A DNA stretch of 36,599 nucleotides from Burkholderiales bacterium PBB2 (GTDB lineage Bacteria > Pseudomonadota > Gammaproteobacteria > Burkholderiales > Burkholderiaceae_C), in assembly GCA_002255955.1 (NCBI GenBank), contig NKIM01000046.1, forward strand, positions 1 to 36,599. The letters run 5' to 3'. Made by a program: the position numbers and the translations under genes. Shown here one piece after another: positions 6,943 to 14,774 of this stretch (position 1 is its first letter; each line of letters starts with the position of its first letter). The notes under the pieces were generated by a model. The model searched no databases. It had not been told where the DNA came from and worked only from the letters and a program-made list of their open reading frames with translations.

Positions 6943-9855
6943 TCAGCCCAGCGGCGCCAACAAGAGCGCCAGATCCTCGGCACTGAACTTGGCTGCATCG
7001 GCCCCGTCTTCGCCCAGCACGCCCTGCGCCAGGGCCAGTTTTCGGGCCTGCAGCTCCAGCATCCGCTCCTCGATGCTGCCGCCCACCACCAGTTTGTAGA
7101 CAAACACCGGCTTATCCTGGCCGATGCGGTGCGCCCGCGCGCTGGCCTGGGCTTCCACCGCCGGGTTCCACCAGGGGTCGACATGGATGACCGTGTCGGC
7201 CGCCGTCAGGTTCAATCCCACCCCGCCCGCCTTGAGGCTGACCAGCAGCAGCGGTATTTCCTCGGCCTGAAAGCGCCGGACGATCTCGCCGCGCTGGCCG
7301 ATGGGCGTGTCGCCGCTGAGCGTCAGGCTGGGTAGCGCCAGCTGCTGTAGCAGCGCTTCGATCAAGCCCAGCATCTCGGTGAACTGTGAGAACACCAGCA
7401 CCCGCCGCCCCTCGGCCAGCAGCTCGGGCAGCATCTGCTCCAGCAGCTCCAGCTTGGCCCGGCCCATGTCCGGCGCCAGATCCACACCCTTGACCAAGGC
7501 TGGGTCGCAGCAGACCTGGCGCAGCTTGAGCAGGGCATCCAGCACTGAAATCTGTGCGCCGGCAAAGCCGCGCCGGGCCAGCACGCGCCGCACCTGGGTG
7601 TCGGCCGCCACGCGCACGCTCTCGTAGAGATCACGCTGGGCGCCGTAGAGCTGCACCCGCCGCGTCACCTCGGTCAGCGGCGGCAGCTCGGCCGCCACCT
7701 GGTCCTTGCGACGGCGCAGGATGAAAGGCCGCACGCGCTGGGCCAGCAGCTGGGCGCGCAGGGTTTCGCCGTTTTCCTCGATGGGTTTGCGCCAGAGTCG
7801 GGCGAAGCTGCGTGCATCGCCCAGGAATCCGGGCATCAGGAAATCGAACTGCGCCCAAAGCTCCCCCAGATGGTTCTCCAGCGGCGTGCCGGTCAGGCAG
7901 AGCCGGTGGCGCGCGTTCAGGCGGCGCACCGCTTGCGCCGCCCGGCTGGCCGCGTTCTTGACCGTCTGCGCCTCATCCAGGATCAAGAGATGCCAGGGCT
8001 GGGCGGCCAAGGCCGCGATATCGCGCCAGAGCAGCGGGTAGGTGGACAGCACCAGATCGAACTCGCCCAGGCGGGCAAAGTCGCGCGCGCGCTCTGGCCC
8101 TTGCAGCAAGAGCACGCGCAGGCCCGGCGCCACCCGGCGCGCCTCGGCCAGCCAGTTGAACAGCAGGGAGCTGGGCAGCACGGCCAGGGCCGGCCGGTCC
8201 AGGCGACCTGCTTCTTTTTCGAGCAGCAGATGGGCTAAAGCCTGGGCGGTTTTTCCCAGGCCCATGTCATCGGCCAGGATGCCGGCCAGGCCCTGCTCGC
8301 GCAGGTATTGCAGCCAGGCCAGGCCGCTGCGCTGGTACGGCCGCAGCGTCAGCGCCAGGCCTTGCGGCGGCGCCACCGGCTGCGGGCTGCCGGCCTGCTG
8401 CAGGCGATGCGCCAGGCAGCGCAGATCGGCGTCACCCTGGAACTGCCAGCCGCTGCGCGCGTCCAGCGCCAGCAGGCGGCCGGCGTCCCAGTCGCTGAGC
8501 GGGATCGGCCCTTCGGCCCGCTTGGGGTCGCTGAGCAGGTCCACCATGGCGCCGATGATGGGCTTGAGGATGGAGCCTGGCGCTTCGATACGGCGGCCGC
8601 CCGGCGCGTGCAGCAGGATCAGGGCCGCGTCATCGATGCTGGCAATGGCCTCGGCATCGAACCAGCGCGCATCACGGCGCAGCAGGTCAGCAATCATGGG
8701 CGCCAGGTCCAGGGTTTCGCCGTCCACCTCGACACCGAGGCTGAGCAGCCAGGAGCCCTGGCGGCCCGGCAGGCCCAGCTTCTCGATCTTGAGCTGCCAG
8801 GCCTCGGCCGGGGCGGGCCGGTGGGCAAAGCCGGGGCGCACATCCACCTTCCAGCCCGCCGCTTGCAGCGCCGGCACCCGCTCCAGCCAGAAGGCGGCGA
8901 AGAACTCCTCCTGGCTCAGCGTCCACAAGGCCTCCAGGCCCTGGGCGGCGCTGGGGTGGCGCCATTGCAGCTGCTCGGGCGCGAGCGGAATCAGACCGCT
9001 GGCCCAGAGCTGATCGCGCGCCCCGGCCTCGGCCAGCAGATCGCGGGTCAGGCGGCGCGGGCCGCTGGGGGTGTCCACCCGCTGCTGGGCTGGCGGTCGG
9101 CTGTTCAAGAGCGAGCGGGGCGCCTCGGTCTGCCAGCGGCTGCCATCTTCGAAGCGGTAGACCCAGTGCAACTGGGCGACGCTGACATGGTCACCGCGCG
9201 GCCCGAGCCGGCCGCCCGGCGCCAGGCCCAGCAGGCCGTCGCCGCGGCCCAGGGTCATCAGGCGCAGCTCGGGCTGGAAGCGCGCGGGCTCGACGCGAAG
9301 GTCAGGCTCGGCGGGCTCGGCAGGCGGCGCAGGCGGATCGGCCGCGGGTGACGGGCTCGGAGCTTGCGCCTCCTCATCTCCCCGCAGCAGCAAATCCATC
9401 AAGCGCGCCGCATCGGCCTCGGGCAGCGGCGGCAGGCGTTTGAGCGCCTCGCGGCTGGCCTTGCGGCGCAGGGCTTGCACCCACTGCTGCAGCAGGGCCT
9501 CGCGCAGCGGCGCATCGGCCTCGGTCTGCAGGCGCAGCAGCACCGCCGCGGCATGCTCGCAAAAGCGCTGGGTGCGGCAGCTGCACAGGGCGCTGTAGCG
9601 CGGCTGGCCGGAGGCATCGGCCACACCTTGCAGATCGAGCTCGAAGACCTGTTCGCGCGCGCCGCGCACCCGGGCGCTGGCGCCCTGGCTGTCGGCACGG
9701 ACCTCCAGGATCTGGCCCTGCAACTGGCGCGCGCGCTGCAGCCGGCCACGCTCGAACAGGCGCGCCAGGCCCTCGGCCGTGGGCGGCCAGATGCGTGGGG
9801 CCGAAGGGCCTGGGGGTGCGGCTGGTGCGGCAACAGTCTCCAACATAGCGCGCAT
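6943..9855 (-). CDS. SNF2-family DEAD/DEAH helicase with SWIM zinc finger
   Basis: From the ATG ending at 9855 (another ATG ends at 9846) the protein has about 970 residues. A SWIM zinc finger (CSCRTQRFCEHAA, Cys-x-Cys...Cys-x-His) lies near residues 91-103. The C-terminal half is a complete SNF2/Rad54-type helicase. Motif I (DDMGLGKT) is near residue 535, motif II DEAQ near 627, and motif III is CLTGTPLEN. The second RecA-like domain ends with the SNF2 hallmark AHRIGQDKPVFVYKL near 915. Such bacterial SWIM-SNF2 proteins (RapA/HepA relatives) are thought to translocate on double-stranded DNA and remodel protein-DNA complexes; the target is not known. Upstream in-frame codons to 9984 have a shadow-like composition and were not used. 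Confidence 0.92.
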   Translation of the reverse strand: MRAMLETVAAPAAPPGPSAPRIWPPTAEGLARLFERGRLQRARQLQGQILEVRADSQGASARVRGAREQVFELDLQGVADASGQPRYSALCSCRTQRFCEHAAAVLLRLQTEADAPLREALLQQWVQALRRKASREALKRLPPLPEADAARLMDLLLRGDEEAQAPSPSPAADPPAPPAEPAEPDLRVEPARFQPELRLMTLGRGDGLLGLAPGGRLGPRGDHVSVAQLHWVYRFEDGSRWQTEAPRSLLNSRPPAQQRVDTPSGPRRLTRDLLAEAGARDQLWASGLIPLAPEQLQWRHPSAAQGLEALWTLSQEEFFAAFWLERVPALQAAGWKVDVRPGFAHRPAPAEAWQLKIEKLGLPGRQGSWLLSLGVEVDGETLDLAPMIADLLRRDARWFDAEAIASIDDAALILLHAPGGRRIEAPGSILKPIIGAMVDLLSDPKRAEGPIPLSDWDAGRLLALDARSGWQFQGDADLRCLAHRLQQAGSPQPVAPPQGLALTLRPYQRSGLAWLQYLREQGLAGILADDMGLGKTAQALAHLLLEKEAGRLDRPALAVLPSSLLFNWLAEARRVAPGLRVLLLQGPERARDFARLGEFDLVLSTYPLLWRDIAALAAQPWHLLILDEAQTVKNAASRAAQAVRRLNARHRLCLTGTPLENHLGELWAQFDFLMPGFLGDARSFARLWRKPIEENGETLRAQLLAQRVRPFILRRRKDQVAAELPPLTEVTRRVQLYGAQRDLYESVRVAADTQVRRVLARRGFAGAQISVLDALLKLRQVCCDPALVKGVDLAPDMGRAKLELLEQMLPELLAEGRRVLVFSQFTEMLGLIEALLQQLALPSLTLSGDTPIGQRGEIVRRFQAEEIPLLLVSLKAGGVGLNLTAADTVIHVDPWWNPAVEAQASARAHRIGQDKPVFVYKLVVGGSIEERMLELQARKLALAQGVLGEDGADAAKFSAEDLALLLAPLG

Positions 9856-9926
9856 TGTCGGGGGCGGGCGAAGACACGACGGCTGAGGAACGGTCGAAGC
9901 GCGGCTTTGCTGGCAGACTGACTGCC

Positions 9927-11252
9927 ATGAAGTTCGCGTCCCCCGGCACCGCCCCCATCTCTCCTCGCCGCACGCGCCGACCACGCCGCCTGTGGCTGTG
10001 GCTGCTGCTCAGCCCCCTGTTCCTGCTGGTGCTGGCCGCCGCCCTGGCCTTGCAAAGCCAGGCCCTGGTCGAACCGGCGCACAGCGGCCTGCGGCCGGAT
10101 GAGATCGCCAGCACCAAGGACTTTCTGCGCCGCAACGACCCGCGGCGGCAAGAGGCCGGCCCGCAGCGCCTGCTGCGCATCGAAGAAGAGCAACTCAATC
10201 TGATGCTGATGCAACTGGCGCAGCGCTACGGCCAGGGCCGCGGCGCGGCGCAGATCCAGCTGCAGGCCGGCACCGCCCGGCTGCAGGCCAGCTTGCAACT
10301 GCCCCTGCTGGGCGCCTGGCTCAATCTGGAAGCGCAGCTGGACCAGACCGACACCCTGCCGCAGGTCGAAAGGCTGCGCCTGGGCCATCTGCCGCTGCCG
10401 GCCGGCCTCGCCCATCCGGCCTTGCGCCGCCTGATTTCCACACTGACCCTGCCGGCCCAGGCCCAGGTGGCCGGGGAGCTGGTCGAAACCCTGCGCTTCC
10501 AGCCGCAGGAATTGCTGCTGGGCTACCACTGGCAGGCTGACAGCCTCGACCATGTGCTAGGTGCCCTCTGGACGCCAGCCGAGCAGGAGCGGGCTCGGGC
10601 CTACAACCAGCGTCTGGCACAAATCAGCGCGGCCTACCCGCCGGGCCATTCAGTCTCGCTGGCCTTGCTGATGCCGCCCATCTTCGAGCTGGCCCGCGCC
10701 CGCAGCGAAGCCCCGGACGCCGCCCCCGTGGCCGAGAACCGCGCCGCCTTGCTGACCCTGGCCTTGTTTTCCACCGGCCAACGCTGGAGCAAGCTGCTGC
10801 CCAGCGCGCGCAGCTGGCCGCAGCCGCTGCCGCGCATGGTGACCCTGGCGGGGCGCGATGACTTTCCACAGCATTTCCTGGTCTCGGCCGTGCTGGCGCT
10901 GGAAGGCAGCGGGCCGCTGGCCGATGCCATCGGGGTCTACAAGGAGGTGGCCGATTCGCGGGGCGGCAGCGGTTTCAGCTTCAATGACATCGCCGCCGAC
11001 CGGGCCGGCACGCGCTTCGGCCTGCTGGCCAAGGACGCGCCACGCAGCTTGCAAACCCTGATCCGCAGCGGCCTGCACGAGCTGGACTTCATGCCCGGCG
11101 TGGCCGACCTGCCCGAGTTCCTCAGCGCCGAGGCCTTCCAGCAGCGCTACGGCGGGCTGGGCGCCCCCGCCTACCGCCAGATGATGGCCGAGATCGAGGC
11201 CCGCATCGCAGCCTTGCCGCTGATGCAGCAGGCCGCCGTGCCCAGGCTCTGA
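9927..11252 (+). CDS. Membrane-anchored protein of unknown function with YfiM/DUF2279-like C-terminal motif
   Basis: The ATG at 9927 gives 441 residues. A basic N-terminus (RRTRRPRRLW) is followed by one strongly hydrophobic helix near residues 22-43. This suggests a type II anchor with the rest in the periplasm. The middle third is rich in amphipathic Leu/Gln segments and resembles no family I can name. Near residues 308-355 the pattern RDDFPQHFLVSA...LADAIGVYKEVADSRGG..FSFNDIAADRAG resembles the His/Glu/Asp signature of YfiM-type and DUF2279 envelope proteins (HF-x-S, G-x-x-KE-x-x-D, GFS-x-x-D-x-x-AD-x-AG). That match is from memory and needs a profile search. The gene is divergent from the SNF2 gene with a 71-bp gap. 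Confidence 0.75.
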   Translation: MKFASPGTAPISPRRTRRPRRLWLWLLLSPLFLLVLAAALALQSQALVEPAHSGLRPDEIASTKDFLRRNDPRRQEAGPQRLLRIEEEQLNLMLMQLAQRYGQGRGAAQIQLQAGTARLQASLQLPLLGAWLNLEAQLDQTDTLPQVERLRLGHLPLPAGLAHPALRRLISTLTLPAQAQVAGELVETLRFQPQELLLGYHWQADSLDHVLGALWTPAEQERARAYNQRLAQISAAYPPGHSVSLALLMPPIFELARARSEAPDAAPVAENRAALLTLALFSTGQRWSKLLPSARSWPQPLPRMVTLAGRDDFPQHFLVSAVLALEGSGPLADAIGVYKEVADSRGGSGFSFNDIAADRAGTRFGLLAKDAPRSLQTLIRSGLHELDFMPGVADLPEFLSAEAFQQRYGGLGAPAYRQMMAEIEARIAALPLMQQAAVPRL

Positions 11253-11455
11253 GGCCCGGCCAGCGCCGTGGGCGACACACGCGGAGCCCTGCGGCCCAAG
11301 GTCGAAAAGCGTGACGGATTCAACACTTTCGGCGAACCCGCGCGCTGCGGGCCCCCGGTCTGCGGGTGCCTTGCCCCTGGGTCGCATGGCGTACGACGCC
11401 CAGAATCGAAGCGACGCCTTTGTCATCCTCAGCTGTACGGAGCCAACGCATCGCC

Positions 11456-12070
11456 ATGGGCAGCGAAATCAGAACCGCAAGACGCATCTGGTCCTTTGTG
11501 TCCGGTGCCTTGCTCTACCTCAGCGCCCTGGGCCTGGCCCACAGCCTGGCTGGCCAAGGCTGGCTCTTGAGCCTGCAGCATCTGACGGGCGGCCCAGGCA
11601 GCTCGACGTCCCAGCTGGTGCAGGCGCTGCTGATCGCCGCGCTGCTCTATGGCATGGCCTGGGTCTGGGCCTTTTTCACCGTGCGGCCCCAGCGCGGCCA
11701 CAGCCGCCGCCCGACCACGGCCTGGTGCCTGGGTGGCATGGGCTTGGCCTGGTTGCTGGCCTTGCTGGCCGGCGTGGTCGAAGTCAGCAGCCGGGCGGGT
11801 GGCTACCAGCCCTCGCTGACCGGCCTGCTGCTCTCATCCACCGTGCCGCCGCTCTGGGGTTCGCTGAACGGCGTGGCGGTGCTGCTGGCCATCATCTCGG
11901 CCGGCCGCTGGTCGGCGCGGCTGCGTCGGCAGCGCAAGGCGCGGCAATCTCAGCTGAATTCGCAGCTGAGCTCCCAGCTGGATTCGGACTTGGACTCCGA
12001 CCTCGATTCCGAGCTGGACTCGCGCCTGCAGCGCGGTCTGGCGGCCGCTCCAGCGCGGCAGGCGGCCTGA
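11456..12070 (+). CDS. Four-helix membrane protein with tetrapeptide-repeat tail, unknown function
   Basis: I choose the ATG at 11456 (204 residues) because hydrophobic, family-like sequence begins only there. The frame is open further upstream but has a shadow-like composition. Four membrane helices are visible near residues 11-30, 49-71, 88-108 and 131-150. After a basic stretch (RWSARLRRQRKARQ) the tail from residue 164 to 191 is seven tandem tetrapeptides of the form x-Ser-x-Leu, changing from Gln-rich to Asp/Glu-rich copies. The product then ends in an Ala/Arg tail. I do not recognise the family. The nearest neighbours (YfiM-like protein upstream, DTW protein downstream) do not suggest a shared pathway. 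Confidence 0.72.
   Translation: MGSEIRTARRIWSFVSGALLYLSALGLAHSLAGQGWLLSLQHLTGGPGSSTSQLVQALLIAALLYGMAWVWAFFTVRPQRGHSRRPTTAWCLGGMGLAWLLALLAGVVEVSSRAGGYQPSLTGLLLSSTVPPLWGSLNGVAVLLAIISAGRWSARLRRQRKARQSQLNSQLSSQLDSDLDSDLDSELDSRLQRGLAAAPARQAA
11945..12028 (+). repeat. Seven tandem 12-bp units encoding x-Ser-x-Leu
   Basis: Seven consecutive 12-base units, each a degenerate version of NNN-TCN-NAN-CTN, encode QSQL, NSQL, SSQL, DSDL, DSDL, DSEL and DSRL. The units vary at synonymous positions, so the repeat is old or selected at protein level rather than a recent slippage product. It lies at the cytoplasmic-looking C-terminus of the four-helix membrane protein. Confidence 0.8.
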
Positions 12071-12128
12071 GCCCGCGCGGCGCCACACGCCGCTGCAGCG
12101 GCACGCCTGTGTTCTGATCACGGCCGCC

Positions 12129-12776
12129 ATGCCGACCGATCTTTCGCCTGAAGCGTCTCCGCCCCCCGCCGGGCGTCCGCGCTGCCCACGCTGCGAGCTG
12201 CCCACCCCGAGCTGCCTGTGCCACTGGGCGCAGGCGATCGACAACCCGGTCGAATTGTTGCTGCTGCAGCACCCACAGGAACAACACCAGGCCAAAGGTT
12301 CGGCGCGTCTGCTGCGCTTGAGCCTGGCCCGCTGCCGCCTGTGGGTGGGCGAGCAATTCGACCCGGCCACGCTGCACGCCGCCCTGCATCAAGACGGGCG
12401 GCGCGCCCTGCTGCTCTACCCGCCCACGCCGGGCCAGACCGAGCCGATGTTCGAGCCCCCGGCGAACGATGACCGCCCACTGCGCCTGGTCGTGATCGAC
12501 GCCACCTGGCGCAAGAGCCGCAAGATGCTCTGGCTCAACCCGGCCCTGCAAGCCCTGCCGCGGCTGGCCCTGCAAGACCCTCCACCCTCGCGCTATGCCG
12601 ATCACCGCAAGGCAGAGCGGGCCGAGCAGCGCTCGACACTGGAGGCGGCCGTGCTGGCCTTGCAGACACTGGAGACCCAAGCTGAGCGCTATGAGCCCCT
12701 GCTGCAGGCCTTCAGCGACTGGCTGAACGAGCGGCAGGAGCGCGTGCAGGCCCGACCATCAATGCGCCTGCGTTAG
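12129..12776 (+). CDS. DTW-domain tRNA-uridine aminocarboxypropyltransferase
   Basis: The 215-residue protein has the DTW-domain pattern. An N-terminal zinc-type cluster of Cys19, Cys22, Cys29 and Cys31 (CPRC...CLC) comes first. It is followed by LLLLQHPQEQHQAKGSARLL, which is the conserved QHPxE...KGSARL block, and then the D-x-T-W signature as IDATWRKSRKML. Members of this family (TapT/YfiP in E. coli, DTWD1/2 in human) transfer the 3-amino-3-carboxypropyl group of S-adenosylmethionine to uridine in tRNA, making acp3U. The final segment SRYADHRKAERAEQRSTLEA also matches the family. Its last 18 bp overlap the end of the convergent radical SAM gene. The target uridine position in this organism is not known. 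Confidence 0.92.
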   Translation: MPTDLSPEASPPPAGRPRCPRCELPTPSCLCHWAQAIDNPVELLLLQHPQEQHQAKGSARLLRLSLARCRLWVGEQFDPATLHAALHQDGRRALLLYPPTPGQTEPMFEPPANDDRPLRLVVIDATWRKSRKMLWLNPALQALPRLALQDPPPSRYADHRKAERAEQRSTLEAAVLALQTLETQAERYEPLLQAFSDWLNERQERVQARPSMRLR

Positions 12777-14684
12777 GGCTCGAGCAATGCGGTGGCGCGC
12801 CACCGTGGTCTTGGGCACCTTGATGCTGAACCAGCTGCGCACGTCCTGCTCGAGGCCGATGCCGTGCATGTAGTTGTAGATGGCTTTCTTGAGTGCCTGG
12901 CCCAGCACATCGTGATCCACGCCCGTGGGGTCGACAAAGCCGACATCGTTCTTGGCGAAGGGGCTGGGCGGCAGGGGCAGCAGTTGCACGCCGAACTCTT
13001 CAGGCTTCTGGCCCACGGGCGAGTGCACGGTGCAGGCAAAGCGGTGGAAGAAACCGCTCTGGATGCAGCCGTTCTCGAACAACTGGCGCACATACTCGAG
13101 CGCATCGACGGTGTCCTGAACGGTCTGGGTCGGAAAGCCGTACATCAGGTAGGCATGGACCAGGATGCCGGCGTCGGTGAAGGCCTTGGTCACGCGCGCG
13201 ACTTGGTCGACCGAAACGCCTTTTTTCATCAGGTTCAGCAATCGGTCGGAGGCGACCTCAAGCCCACCCGAGATGGCGATGCAGCCGCTCTCGGCCAGCT
13301 GCTGGCAAAGCTCCGGGCTGAAGGACTTCTCGAAGCGGATATTGCCCCACCAGGAGATGCCCAGCTGGCGCGCTTGCAACTCAGCAGCGAGCGCCTTCAA
13401 GGCCTTGGGCGGCGCGGCTTCGTCGACGAAGTGGAAACCGGTCTGACCGGTCTCGGCGACGATGGACTCGATGCGATCGACCAGGGTCGCGGCCGAGGCA
13501 CCTTCGTAACGCGAGATGTAGTCGAGGCTGACGTCGCAGAAGCTGCACTTCTTCCAGTAGCAGCCATGGGCCACGGTCAGCTTGTTCCAGCGCCCATCGG
13601 ACCAGAGCCGGTTCATGGGGTTGAGCATGTCCAGCAGGGACAGGTAGCGGTCCAGCGGCAGACCGTCCCAGGTCGGTGTGCCCACCTCGGCAAAGGCGAT
13701 GTCGGGCTCGACGAAGTTGATGTAGCGGACCTGGCCGTCTTCGCGCACAAAGGTGCGCACCAGGCGCTGGCGCGATCGGCGGCCTTGCAGATGCTCCAGC
13801 AGCGCCAGCAGGGGGCGCTCGCCGGCGTCCAGGGTCAGGTAGTCGAAGTAATCGAACACGCGCGGCTCGCTGAGCTCGCGCAGCTCGGTGTTGACGAAGC
13901 CGCCACCCAGGGCCAGCACCACGCCGGGGTGCTCGGCCTTGATCGCCTGCGCGATGCGGAAGGCGGCATAGACCGCGCCCGGGAAGGGCACCGAGATCAG
14001 CACCAGCCGCGGCTGGTGCTTGGCCACGGCGGCCAGGGCCAGCGTGCGTAGGGTTTCATCGACCAGATTCAGCGGCGCGGCCAAAGCCTCAGCCATTGGG
14101 TCGAAGGTGGGCTGGCTGGTCGCCAGGGACTCGGCATAGCGGACGAACTCGAAGCGCGGGTCCACCGCCTCGCGCAGCACATCGGCCAGGTCGTTCAGGT
14201 AAAGCGTGGCCAGGTGGCGCGCCCGGTCCTGCAGACCCAGCGCACCGAAGGCCCAGGCCAGCGGGTCGCCGCCATCCTCGTCGACATAAACATCGAGCGA
14301 ATCAAAGCGCGGGCCCTCGGGCAGGAAGGCGCGGCTGTTGATGCGGTGCGCCAGGGTCGGGTCACGGCCCTGCAGGAACGCAATGGTCGGCGTGATGGTC
14401 GAGAGATAACGGTCAAAGTAGACGTCAAAGCCCTGGACCATGGGCGTGCGCTGCTCGGGCGCCAAGGCCTGGATGCGCTCGCGCAGGGCCAGCAAGCCAG
14501 CGCGAGAAAACAGCTGCAGCATCAGGGCCAGGGCCAGGTCCTCCTGCACCGCATCGATCTGGCGCGAGCGCAGAAAGCCGGTCAGATAGGCCGTGGACGG
14601 ATACGGCGTGTTCAGCTGCGTCATCGGCGGGATGAGCGACAACACGCGGAAGCTGGAGGACGAGAGGGGAGGCGTCGAGGACAT
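12759..14684 (-). CDS. B12-binding-domain radical SAM protein
   Basis: From the ATG ending at 14684 the protein has 641 residues; an upstream ATG ending at 14711 and one ending at 14624 are alternatives. The N-terminal third begins FRVLSLIPPMTQLNTPYPSTAYL and contains a Rossmann-like cobalamin-binding-type domain (VVLALGGGFVNTEL). It lacks the DxHxxG motif that ligates cobalt in base-off, His-on B12 proteins. The radical SAM core has the cluster cysteines Cys375, Cys380 and Cys383 in HGCYWKKCSFCD, spaced CX4CX2C instead of the canonical CX3CX2C. Later core segments include GFHFVDEAAPP, SGGLEVASDRLL and HAYLMYGFPTQT. The substrate is unknown. This family of stand-alone proteins is widespread but uncharacterised. 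The gene is convergent with and overlaps the DTW gene. Confidence 0.88.
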   Translation of the reverse strand: MSSTPPLSSSSFRVLSLIPPMTQLNTPYPSTAYLTGFLRSRQIDAVQEDLALALMLQLFSRAGLLALRERIQALAPEQRTPMVQGFDVYFDRYLSTITPTIAFLQGRDPTLAHRINSRAFLPEGPRFDSLDVYVDEDGGDPLAWAFGALGLQDRARHLATLYLNDLADVLREAVDPRFEFVRYAESLATSQPTFDPMAEALAAPLNLVDETLRTLALAAVAKHQPRLVLISVPFPGAVYAAFRIAQAIKAEHPGVVLALGGGFVNTELRELSEPRVFDYFDYLTLDAGERPLLALLEHLQGRRSRQRLVRTFVREDGQVRYINFVEPDIAFAEVGTPTWDGLPLDRYLSLLDMLNPMNRLWSDGRWNKLTVAHGCYWKKCSFCDVSLDYISRYEGASAATLVDRIESIVAETGQTGFHFVDEAAPPKALKALAAELQARQLGISWWGNIRFEKSFSPELCQQLAESGCIAISGGLEVASDRLLNLMKKGVSVDQVARVTKAFTDAGILVHAYLMYGFPTQTVQDTVDALEYVRQLFENGCIQSGFFHRFACTVHSPVGQKPEEFGVQLLPLPPSPFAKNDVGFVDPTGVDHDVLGQALKKAIYNYMHGIGLEQDVRSWFSIKVPKTTVARHRIARALTQAH

Positions 14685-14774
14685 GAAGACAGAGCCGGCA
14701 GGGTGCGCCATTTTGCCAGCCGGGCCTCCCGCCCGTGCGTTCAGGCGATCACAGGCAACACAGGCAGGACAGGA

